Source: JALZDI01 sp965653225 | GTDB lineage: Bacteria > Actinomycetota > Actinomycetes > Propionibacteriales > Nocardioidaceae | Length of the DNA: 8,402 nucleotides | Reading direction: 5' to 3' | Assembly (NCBI GenBank): GCA_965653225.1 | Contig: CBFGZI010000149.1 | Location: 1-8,402 of the forward strand | Part shown: positions 1 to 8,237 of the stretch, one piece after another | Numbering within the stretch: position 1 is the first letter of the stretch | Layout: every line of letters starts with the position of its first letter | Translations under genes and position numbers: made by a program | The notes under the pieces: generated by a model | Told to the model about the DNA's origin: nothing | The model's database searches: none | The model's input: only the letters and a program-made list of their open reading frames with translations

Positions 1-85
1 GACGCGTCACGCACAGACTTGGCGCAGAAGGATTGACGCGTCACCAACAGGGGCGACGGATTGGCGCGTCACCAGCAGGGGTGCG
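1..85. repeat. Tandem short repeat array with TGACGCGTCA palindromic core, downstream of rel
   Basis: Two adjacent 28-nt units (30-57 and 58-85) agree at 23 of 28 positions. Each starts GGATTG, continues with RCGCGTCACCA and ends around CAGGGG. A third core, GACGCGTCAC, lies at 1-10, and a degenerate TTGGCGC stretch at 19-25 may be another decayed copy. The core TGACGCGTCA at 34-43 is a perfect 10-nt palindrome. The array begins right after the rel stop codon as read on the minus strand and runs off the window edge, so the copy number is a minimum. No reading frame here looks like a gene. It could be an intergenic palindromic repeat family, a cluster of protein-binding sites, or part of the rel 3' untranslated region. 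The repeats are seen directly; any function is unknown. Confidence 0.75.
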
Positions 86-86
86 G

Positions 87-2480
<2,394 letters not shown>

Positions 2481-2485
2481 CGCAG

Positions 2486-2491
2486 CCTCCT
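2486..2491 (-). promoter_or_regulatory. Ribosome binding site that decides the rel start (AGGAGG)
   Basis: A full AGGAGG on the minus strand, 5 nt before TTG GCC GAC GAC. The upstream GTG candidate at 2571-2573 would extend the protein by 31 residues of Arg/Pro-rich sequence that does not look conserved. This site is the main reason for calling a TTG start. Confidence 0.7.
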
Positions 2492-2508
2492 GTACGGCGG
2501 GACAACCC

Positions 2509-2514
2509 AGTCTA
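2509..2514 (-). promoter_or_regulatory. Candidate -10 element of the rel promoter (TAGACT)
   Basis: TAGACT fits the TANNNT pattern of actinobacterial housekeeping -10 elements. Transcription would start near 2502 and give a leader of about 22 nt carrying the AGGAGG site. I find no convincing -35 hexamer at 16-19 nt spacing, which is common in this group but limits confidence. The element falls inside the longer GTG-started frame and so argues against that start. Confidence 0.4.
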
Positions 2515-2555
2515 CGCGTGGGGAGCAAGGGCTTCCTGGTGCTTCGACCGGGTTC

Positions 2556-2566
2556 GGGGGACCCCC
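2556..2566. other. GC-rich palindrome in the apt-rel gap
   Basis: GGGGGACCCCC is symmetric around a single base, so a hairpin would have to open some inner pairs to form a loop. It lies about 75 nt after the apt stop as read on the minus strand and about 76 nt before the proposed rel start. It could contribute to apt termination or be chance in G/C-rich DNA. There is no T-tract on either side. The same 160-nt gap also holds TACGG-TG-CCGTA at 2599-2610, a 5-bp inverted repeat that might be an operator. Neither has independent support. Confidence 0.25.
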
Positions 2567-2640
2567 TGGTCACAGCGGGTGACGGTGGTTTCCGCCCATA
2601 CGGTGCCGTACATCGCGCAACACCGGGACCGGCTCAGCGG

Positions 2641-3192
2641 TCACACCGTCAGCAGCGCGCTGGCCTCGACGCCGGACAGCCGGTCGCGGCCGCTGAGGAA
2701 CGACAGCTCCAGCAGCACGGCCACGTGCTCGACGGTCGCGCGGCACCGGCGCACGAGGTCGGCCGTCGCCGCGACGGTGCCACCCGTGGCCAGCACGTCG
2801 TCGACGACGAGCACGCGGTCGCCGGTGTCGAACGCGTCCTGGTGCACGGCCAGCGTCGCCTCGCCGTACTCCAGCGCGTACGACACCTCGTGCGTGGGAC
2901 CGGGCAGCTTGCCCTGCTTGCGTACGGGCACGAACCCCGCCCCCAGCGCCAGCGCGACCGGCGCGGCGAGGATGAAGCCGCGTGCCTCGATGCCGACCAC
3001 CTTGTCGATGCGCGTGCGCCCGTCGTCGTCGCGACCGTGTGCGGCCAGCGCCTCCACGACCGAGTCGAACGCCGCCGGGTCGGCCAGCAGCGGCGTGATG
3101 TCCTTGAAGACGATCCCCGGCTCGGGGAAGTCGTGGACGTCACGGATGAGCGTGTCGAAGTACCGCTTCAGCTCAGGTCGGCTGGCCGTCAC
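2641..3192 (-). CDS. apt: Adenine phosphoribosyltransferase
   Basis: Cytosolic purine-salvage enzyme that converts adenine and PRPP to AMP and pyrophosphate. At 183 aa it has the usual type I phosphoribosyltransferase length. Visible marks are the N-terminal block FPEPGIVFKDITPLL (22-36), the GIEARGF segment (67-73), KLPGPT (95-100), EYGEATLAVHQDA (108-120) and the PRPP-binding loop VLVVDDVLATGGT (127-139). The start is GTG, with a GGAGGAG ribosome binding site ending 7 nt upstream. That site and the first 20 nt of the gene lie inside the end of yajC, so translation of apt is probably coupled to yajC. In related genomes secD and secF lie directly upstream of apt; here they are missing. Rel follows downstream, which is the usual actinobacterial order. 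Confidence 0.96.
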   Translation of the reverse strand: MTASRPELKRYFDTLIRDVHDFPEPGIVFKDITPLLADPAAFDSVVEALAAHGRDDDGRTRIDKVVGIEARGFILAAPVALALGAGFVPVRKQGKLPGPTHEVSYALEYGEATLAVHQDAFDTGDRVLVVDDVLATGGTVAATADLVRRCRATVEHVAVLLELSFLSGRDRLSGVEASALLTV

Positions 3193-3562
3193 CGGGCCGC
3201 TCCTCCGGCCGGTCCTTCGTCAGGTCGACCTCGGTACCGTCCGACTCGTGGACATCGGTTCCGTCCGGCTCGGGATCGCCGGTGTCGATGTCCCCGACCG
3301 GCTGCTCCTTGGACACCACGGCGTCGCGGTGCGCGCGCACCACCACACCGGGCGCGATCTCCAGGCGCAGCTCGCGGCCCTCGGCCTCGATCGCCTCGAT
3401 GCGGCCGAAGATCCCGCTACCGAGCAGCACGCTGTCGCCGACCTCGAGGCTCGAGCGCAGCGACGAGACCGCCTTCTGCTTGTTGCGGGCCGGCCGGAGG
3501 ATCAGGAACCAGAACAGCGCGAAGATCAGGACGAGGGGCAGTATCTGGGCGACGTTATCCAC
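3173..3562 (-). CDS. yajC: Preprotein translocase accessory subunit YajC
   Basis: Small single-pass inner-membrane protein that in other bacteria joins the SecDF complex to assist SecYEG protein export. Residues 5-22 (AQILPLVLIFALFWFLIL) form one hydrophobic helix, followed by the family's RPA basic stop, a basic KQK patch and the SSLEVGDSVLLGSGIFGRI core (about 35-53), then LEIAPGVVV (72-80). The C-terminal 40 or so residues are acidic, rich in Asp, Glu, Gly and Pro, and probably disordered. Total length is 129 aa. The start is GTG with GAGGAG 7 nt upstream. It follows ruvB by 47 nt and overlaps apt by 20 nt. The partners secD and secF, expected next, are absent from this locus, so YajC here either works with SecDF encoded elsewhere or without it. 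Confidence 0.9.
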   Translation of the reverse strand: MDNVAQILPLVLIFALFWFLILRPARNKQKAVSSLRSSLEVGDSVLLGSGIFGRIEAIEAEGRELRLEIAPGVVVRAHRDAVVSKEQPVGDIDTGDPEPDGTDVHESDGTEVDLTKDRPEERPGDGQPT

Positions 3563-3609
3563 CGAAGAGCTCCTCGGGATTTGGCAGGCAGGGCAGAAGC
3601 GGAGTCTAG

Positions 3610-4680
<1,071 letters not shown>

Positions 4681-4708
4681 CACGGCCTCCTCATCGGCTC
4701 GGAGCACC

Positions 4709-5314
4709 TCACGTCTTGGCCAGCGTGCGCAGCGCCGCCCGCAGCAGCACCGAGACGTCGGGGCTGTCGCCGGCCTGGTCGGACACCGCGTCCACCGCGG
4801 ACTCGGCGTCGCGGGCCGACCAGCCCAGCCCGAGGAGGGCCTGGTGCACCTGGTCACGCCACTGCGCCGCCTGCGGCGTCGACGGAGCGGCCGGGCCCGC
4901 GGGCACGGCCGATGCTGCGCCGATGCGGTCCTTGAGCTCGAGCACGATGCGCTGCGCGCCCTTGCGGCCGATGCCGGGCACCTTGGTCAGTGCGGCCAGG
5001 TCGTCACCGGCCACCGCGCGGCGCAGCTCGTCGGGCCCGTGCACGGCAAGCATCGCCTGCGCGAGCTTGGGACCGACCCCGCTGGCGGTCTGCAGCAGCT
5101 CGAACAGCGTGCGCTCGTCGTCGTCGGCGAAACCGAACAGCGTGAGGGAGTCCTCGCGCACCACCATCGACGTCGGCAGCCGGGCACTCTCGCCCGTACG
5201 CAGGGATGCCAGCGTCGCCGGCGTGCACAGCACCTGCAGCCCGACGCCGCCGACGTCGACGACCGCGCTGTCGAGCGTGACGGTCTCGACGCGGCCTTGC
5301 ACGAAAGCGATCAC
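4709..5314 (-). CDS. ruvA: Holliday junction DNA-binding protein RuvA
   Basis: RuvA tetramers bind the four-way junction, hold it in the open square form and load RuvB. At 201 aa it has the usual length. An OB-fold N-terminus begins IAFVQGRVETV and includes LTLFGFADDDER (57-68). Two helix-hairpin-helix motifs follow, around ASGVGPKLA (77-85) and VPGIGRKGAQRIVLEL (112-127). After a Pro/Ala linker (about 134-150) comes a C-terminal domain of about 50 residues that contacts RuvB (HQALLGLGWSARDAESAV). The start is GTG; it overlaps the ruvC stop as GTGA (4 nt) and has AAGGAG 6 nt upstream inside ruvC. The frame is open far upstream, but that part only shadows ruvC. Confidence 0.96.
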   Translation of the reverse strand: MIAFVQGRVETVTLDSAVVDVGGVGLQVLCTPATLASLRTGESARLPTSMVVREDSLTLFGFADDDERTLFELLQTASGVGPKLAQAMLAVHGPDELRRAVAGDDLAALTKVPGIGRKGAQRIVLELKDRIGAASAVPAGPAAPSTPQAAQWRDQVHQALLGLGWSARDAESAVDAVSDQAGDSPDVSVLLRAALRTLAKT

Positions 5315-5877
5315 ACCGCACTCCTTCGGGGCTGGGTCTGCTGCCGGGCGGGTTTCTGGGCGCCTTGCCGGGCTCGGACCGCGGCATCGGCGATGCGCGC
5401 CTGCGCGGCGCCGCGCCACACATGGCAGATGGCCAGGGCGAGTGCGTCGGCGGCGTCTGCGGGCGTCGGTCGCTCGGCCAGCCGCAGCAGCCGGGTGACC
5501 ATGGTGGTGACCTGCTGCTTGTCGGCGCGGCCGCTGCCGGTGACGGCCGCCTTGACCTCGCTGGGAGTGTGCAGCGCGACCGGCAGCCCGCGCCGGGCCG
5601 CGACCACCAGCGCGACGCCGCTGGCCTGCGCGGTGCCCATCACGGTCTTGACGTTGTGCTGGCTGAACACCTGCTCGACGGCCACCGCATCGGGTGCGTA
5701 GTCGTCGACCCACTGAGCGATCGTGGACTCGATCTGCACCAGCCGGCCGGCCACGTGCTGGTCGGCGGGGGTGCGGAGCACGTCGACGGCGACCATCCGG
5801 AGCGGCCGCCCGACCTGCCCCTCCACGACGCCGAGCCCGCAGCGGGTGAGCCCGGGATCGACGCCCAGCACGCGCAC
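5311..5877 (-). CDS. ruvC: Holliday junction resolvase RuvC
   Basis: Dimeric, Mg-dependent endonuclease with an RNase H-like fold that cuts four-way junctions symmetrically. The 188-aa protein shows the four acidic active-site residues: D7 in GVDPGLTRCG, E68 in VAVEQVF, and D141 and D144 in PADAADALALA. The FSQHNVKTVMGTAQA segment (71-85) is typical of the family. The last 30 or so residues are a basic Ala/Arg/Gln-rich tail. The start is GTG with GAGGAG 5 nt upstream. It is the first gene of the ruvC-ruvA-ruvB run, with a 4-nt GTGA overlap to ruvA. An SOS-box palindrome 20-37 nt upstream of the start codon suggests LexA control. Confidence 0.97.
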   Translation of the reverse strand: MRVLGVDPGLTRCGLGVVEGQVGRPLRMVAVDVLRTPADQHVAGRLVQIESTIAQWVDDYAPDAVAVEQVFSQHNVKTVMGTAQASGVALVVAARRGLPVALHTPSEVKAAVTGSGRADKQQVTTMVTRLLRLAERPTPADAADALALAICHVWRGAAQARIADAAVRARQGAQKPARQQTQPRRSAV

Positions 5878-5896
5878 ACCGGCTCCTCTCGCCGAC

Positions 5897-5914
5897 TCCG
5901 AACACCTGTTCGGA
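5897..5914. promoter_or_regulatory. Candidate LexA binding site (SOS box) upstream of ruvC
   Basis: An 18-nt perfect inverted repeat, TCCGAACA-CC-TGTTCGGA as read on the plus strand. It contains CGAAC-N4-GTTCG, the core of the Gram-positive/actinobacterial LexA box (consensus TCGAAC-N4-GTTCGA); only the outermost consensus pair differs. It overlaps the start point predicted from the TAGTCT element just upstream, a good position for a repressor. SOS control of ruvCAB is known in other actinobacteria, including mycobacteria. LexA itself is not in this window. Confidence 0.85.
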
Positions 5915-5919
5915 TCACG

Positions 5920-5925
5920 AGACTA
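5920..5925 (-). promoter_or_regulatory. Candidate -10 element of the ruvCAB promoter (TAGTCT)
   Basis: TAGTCT fits TANNNT and would place the transcription start near 5913, within the LexA-like palindrome, giving a leader of about 36 nt that carries the GAGGAG ribosome binding site. No clear -35 hexamer is visible upstream, where the sequence is almost pure G/C. Confidence 0.45.
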
Positions 5926-5981
5926 CGGGCGGGCACCCCCGGGGTGTGGCTGCGACACGCCTGCGGAGGTGTGTGCCCCGT

Positions 5982-6005
5982 CGACGGACTGACGCCTCAC
6001 CAGCA
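5982..6005. repeat. Dispersed copy of the rel-downstream repeat, in the yebC-ruvC gap
   Basis: This 24-nt stretch matches 54-77 at 21 of 24 positions in the same orientation: both start CGACGGA and end TCACCAGCA, with differences at three internal positions. The 10-nt core here is TGACGCCTCA, so the perfect palindrome is broken. The two copies are nearly 6 kb apart and both are intergenic, which suggests a genome-wide short repeat family. Confidence 0.55.
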
Positions 6006-6011
6006 AAGTTT

Positions 6012-6054
6012 CGCCACTCGACGGCGCGGGGGCCCGCAACGCGCCACTCGTCGG
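6012..6054. repeat. Pair of CGCCACTCG direct repeats 30 nt apart
   Basis: The 13-nt units at 6012-6024 and 6042-6054 differ at one base and flank a G/C hairpin. They lie between the yebC stop and the dispersed repeat copy at 5982-6005. Function is unknown; they may belong to the same intergenic repeat structure. Confidence 0.5.
6023..6045 (-). terminator. Possible terminator hairpin after yebC
   Basis: GGCGCG (6023-6028) pairs with CGCGCC (6040-6045) around an 11-nt loop, and an alternative inner palindrome GCGGG-GG-CCCGC lies at 6026-6037. On the minus strand it begins 26 nt past the yebC stop, ahead of the ruvC promoter. There is no U-tract, as is usual in GC-rich actinobacteria, so termination is an inference. 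A second, weaker hairpin with one mismatch lies at 5955-5974. Confidence 0.35.
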
Positions 6055-6071
6055 ATGCACCCCGAGCCGCG

Positions 6072-6842
6072 TCAGTCGAGCGCGGCGAGCACCTCGTCGG
6101 GCACGTCGAAGTTGCCGAAGACGTTCTGCACGTCGTCGCTGTCCTCGAGCGCCTCCACCAGCCGGAACACCTTCTTGGCGCCCTCGGCGTCGACCTCCAC
6201 GGTCATCGTCGGCACGAACGACGCCTCGGCCGACTCGTAGTCGAACCCGGCGCCCTGCAGCGCGGTGCGCACCTCGACCAGGTCGTTGGGCTCGGAGATC
6301 ACCTCGAAGCTCTCACCGAGGTCGTTGACCTCCTCGGCGCCGGCGTCGAGCACCGCGCCGAGCACGTCGTCCTCGTTCAGCTCCCGGGGCTCGCCCTCCT
6401 CCTGCTTCTTGGGCAGGATCACGACGCCCTTGCGGTTGAACAGGTACGCGACCGAGCCGGCGTCGGCCATCGACCCGCCGTTGCGGTTCATCGCCGTGCG
6501 CACCTCGCCGGCGGCGCGGTTGCGGTTGTCGGTGAGGCACTCGATCAGCAGCGCCACGCCGTTGGGCCCGTAGCCCTCGTACAGGATCGTCTGGTACTCG
6601 GCGCCTCCGGACTCCAGGCCGGCGCCGCGCTTGACGGCGCGGTCGATGTTGTCGTTCGGGACCGACGACTTCTTGGCCTTCTGGATCGCGTCGTACAGCG
6701 TCGGGTTGCCGGCCGGGTCTCCCCCGCCGGTACGCGCGGCCACCTCGATGTTCTTGATCAGCTTGGCGAACAGCTTGCCGCGGCGCGCGTCGACGACGGC
6801 CTTCTTGTGCTTGGTGGTCGCCCACTTGGAGTGGCCTGACAT
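6072..6842 (-). CDS. yebC: YebC/PmpR (TACO1-like) family protein
   Basis: Full-length 256-aa member of the YebC/PmpR family. It opens with the diagnostic SGHSKWATTKHKK (2-14) and continues with RGKLFAKLIKNIEVAAR (21-37), a helical region VPNDNIDRAVKRG (61-73), YEGYGPNGVALLIE (88-101) and LTDNRNRA (103-110), and an acidic second half with the DDV segment near the end. Members have been described both as DNA-binding regulators and, more recently, as ribosome-associated factors that relieve stalling on proline-rich sequence; the sequence alone cannot decide. The ATG start has AGGAGG 9 nt upstream. It lies 60 nt after pdxT and 194 nt before ruvC. The neighbourhood next to ruvC is conserved in many bacteria, but the SOS box lies downstream of yebC, so yebC itself is probably not SOS-controlled. 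Confidence 0.95.
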   Translation of the reverse strand: MSGHSKWATTKHKKAVVDARRGKLFAKLIKNIEVAARTGGGDPAGNPTLYDAIQKAKKSSVPNDNIDRAVKRGAGLESGGAEYQTILYEGYGPNGVALLIECLTDNRNRAAGEVRTAMNRNGGSMADAGSVAYLFNRKGVVILPKKQEEGEPRELNEDDVLGAVLDAGAEEVNDLGESFEVISEPNDLVEVRTALQGAGFDYESAEASFVPTMTVEVDAEGAKKVFRLVEALEDSDDVQNVFGNFDVPDEVLAALD

Positions 6843-6880
6843 GAACGCTGTCCTCCTGTGTGTGTACGACGCCTGCGGGA

Positions 6881-6898
6881 CCGGCCGGTCTAGGCCGG
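6881..6898 (-). terminator. Hairpin in the pdxT-yebC gap (weak terminator or attenuator candidate)
   Basis: CCGGCC and GGCCGG (6 bp, all G/C) enclose a 6-nt loop, beginning 4 nt after the pdxT stop as read on the minus strand. No T-tract follows, so it may only reduce read-through into yebC or protect the pdxT mRNA end. Confidence 0.35.
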
Positions 6899-6902
6899 CT
6901 CC

Positions 6903-7541
6903 TCAGCTGCTCCGGGCCCGCACGACGTCCACGAAGTAGCGGTGGATGCGGTCGTCCCCGGTGATCTCAGGATGGAACGACGTCGCGAGCAGATGCCCGT
7001 GCTGGACGGCGACGATCCTACCGACCGCGGGCCCCGAGGCGACCCGGGCCAGGACGTCGACCTCCGCGCCGACCTTCTCCACCCACGGCGCGCGGATGAA
7101 CAGCGCGTGGAACGGAGGCGGCCCGTCGCCGTCGGCCGTGGAGGCCGGCAGGAACGCCGAGCAGTCGACGTCGGCCTCGAAAGAGTCGACCTGACGCCCG
7201 AACGCGTTGCGGCGCACCGTCACGTCCAGCCCGCCGAAGGTCTCCTGGCCGGCGACGCCGTTCTCGATCCGGTCGGCGAGCATGATCATCCCCGCACAGG
7301 TGCCGAACGCCGACAGTCCCGCACGCAGCAGCTCGCGCAGCGGCTCGAACACCTCGAAAGCGACCGCCAGCTTGTGCATGGTGGTGGACTCGCCGCCGGG
7401 CATCACGATGCCGTCGATGCCCTCGAGGTCGACCGGACGGCGTACCTTCACCGGCCGCGCGCCCGCACCCTCGAGCATCGCGAAGTGCTCGCGCACGTCT
7501 CCCTGCAGGGAGAGCACGCCGATCACGGGGGACGAATTCAC
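6903..7541 (-). CDS. pdxT: Pyridoxal 5'-phosphate synthase glutaminase subunit PdxT
   Basis: Class I glutamine amidotransferase that releases ammonia from glutamine and passes it to PdxS for vitamin B6 synthesis in the DXP-independent pathway. The 212-aa protein has IGVLSLQGDVREH (7-19), PGGESTTM (48-55), the nucleophile C82 in GTCAGMIMLA, RRNAFGRQ (110-117), FIRAPW (148-153) and the remaining triad residues H190 and E192 in FHPEIT. All key residues are present. The start is GTG; no Shine-Dalgarno site at proper distance is visible, and a TACGAT element 6 nt upstream suggests a leaderless transcript. In most relatives pdxT follows pdxS closely; here a DUF6891-like gene and a 111-nt gap come between. 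Confidence 0.96.
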   Translation of the reverse strand: MNSSPVIGVLSLQGDVREHFAMLEGAGARPVKVRRPVDLEGIDGIVMPGGESTTMHKLAVAFEVFEPLRELLRAGLSAFGTCAGMIMLADRIENGVAGQETFGGLDVTVRRNAFGRQVDSFEADVDCSAFLPASTADGDGPPPFHALFIRAPWVEKVGAEVDVLARVASGPAVGRIVAVQHGHLLATSFHPEITGDDRIHRYFVDVVRARSS

Positions 7542-7547
7542 CGTTCC

Positions 7548-7553
7548 ATCGTA
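7548..7553 (-). promoter_or_regulatory. Candidate -10 element for leaderless pdxT transcription (TACGAT)
   Basis: TACGAT fits TANNNT, and six bases separate it from the G of the pdxT GTG start, the usual distance from a -10 element to the transcription start. It would produce an mRNA beginning at the start codon, consistent with the lack of a ribosome binding site. A -35 hexamer is not evident. Confidence 0.45.
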
Positions 7554-7585
7554 GGAGCCGCGCTCAACGGGCGGCCCCAGCCCTG

Positions 7586-7649
7586 CGTGAGCCCCTGTCG
7601 GCCGTCCGTGAGCCCCTGCTCAGCGTCCGATCAGGCCGTGGTCACCCCT
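7586..7649. repeat. Short direct repeats upstream of pdxT (CGTGAGCCCCTG)
   Basis: CGTGAGCCCCTG occurs exactly at 7586-7597 and 7607-7618, a 21-nt period. A looser third copy, CGTGGTCACCCCT, lies at 7637-7649. They occupy most of the gap between the DUF6891-like gene and pdxT, starting about 33 nt upstream of the proposed pdxT -10 element. They could be binding sites for a regulator or an intergenic repeat. Confidence 0.6.
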
Positions 7650-7652
7650 AGG

Positions 7653-8237
7653 TCAGCCCATGCGCCGGCGCTGCCAGGTCAGCGTGGTCTCGATGCGTCC
7701 CTCGTCGAACCTGGCGGAGAGCCGGTGACGGCCCAGCGTGTCCAGCACCAGCCGCAGCAGGTCGTCCCCGACCGCGACGTTGGCGGTGTCGCCGTGCCAC
7801 AGGTTCAGCTCGAGCATGCCGTGGTCGACGGCGTGCCACACGTCGGTGTGGTTGAAGAACAGCACACCGGCGACCGACTCCCCCGCCTCGTCGAGCCGGG
7901 TGAGTGCCCCCGTGGCGTCCCAGTGGTCCTCGACGGCCGGCAGCACGAGCACGCCCGCCGCCTCCAGCTCGGCGAACGCCTCCTGCAGCCGGTCGACGTC
8001 GGTGGTCTGCGGCCACGACTGCTGCTCGAGCACCAGCGCGGTGATCTCGGCGTCGACGGCCTCACGCGCCAGCGCCGCGGCCTCATGGGCGTCGCGCGCC
8101 AGGTCCTCGCGCGCCGCCTCGGCGACCTCCTCGCGCACGCTTTGGTCGCTGAGGTAGCCCGAACGCACCTGTACGCGCGCGAACGCGCGCAGCCGGTCGA
8201 TCGCCTCGGTGTCGCCGGGAACCACGGTGGGTCTCAC
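7653..8237 (-). CDS. DUF6891-like protein of unknown function
   Basis: A 194-aa soluble protein with no signal peptide or membrane segment. I assign it from pattern memory to the DUF6891-type actinobacterial family: VQVRSGYLSDQSVREE (22-37) near the start, a helical acidic middle, SWPQTTDVDRLQEAFAELEAAGVLVLP (74-100), then GVLFFNHTDVWHAV (124-137), a late VGDDLLRLVLDTLG stretch (156-169) and a C-terminal strand ending TTLTWQRR (184-191). No catalytic motif is apparent, and function is unknown. The GTG start overlaps the pdxS stop as GTGA (4 nt), so it is probably translated by coupling to pdxS. Its own upstream sequence has no clear ribosome binding site. It separates pdxS from pdxT. The frame is real: base use fits its neighbours and the family-like segments are contiguous, but the family name needs a profile search. 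Confidence 0.85.
   Translation of the reverse strand: MRPTVVPGDTEAIDRLRAFARVQVRSGYLSDQSVREEVAEAAREDLARDAHEAAALAREAVDAEITALVLEQQSWPQTTDVDRLQEAFAELEAAGVLVLPAVEDHWDATGALTRLDEAGESVAGVLFFNHTDVWHAVDHGMLELNLWHGDTANVAVGDDLLRLVLDTLGRHRLSARFDEGRIETTLTWQRRRMG

Noticed and set aside
1..85. CRISPR-like array
   Set aside because: Units are contiguous and degenerate with no unique spacers between them, the repeats are imperfect, and there is no cas gene nearby.
2515..2600. SigR-type (GGAAT...GTT) promoter for rel, as known in Streptomyces
   Set aside because: GGAAG and GGAAA tracts exist, but no GTT lies at the required 17-19 nt spacing.
3173..3300. Remnant of secD or secF fused to the tail of yajC
   Set aside because: The YajC tail is acidic and Gly/Pro-rich with no SecD/SecF membrane or motif sequence, and the apt frame on the other side is intact from its start.
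4681..4857. N-terminal extension of ruvB by 59 residues
   Set aside because: It shadows the ruvA C-terminus, is Arg/Cys/Pro-rich, and a well-placed AGGAGG precedes the internal ATG.
5315..5905. N-terminal extension of the ruvA frame to a 398-aa protein, as a possible fusion
   Set aside because: The extra part is ruvC read in another frame. The family N-terminus starts at the GTG that overlaps the ruvC stop and has a proper ribosome binding site.
7564..7569. TTGAGC on the minus strand as the -35 hexamer of the pdxT promoter
   Set aside because: Only 8 nt separate it from the TACGAT element, far short of the usual 16-19.
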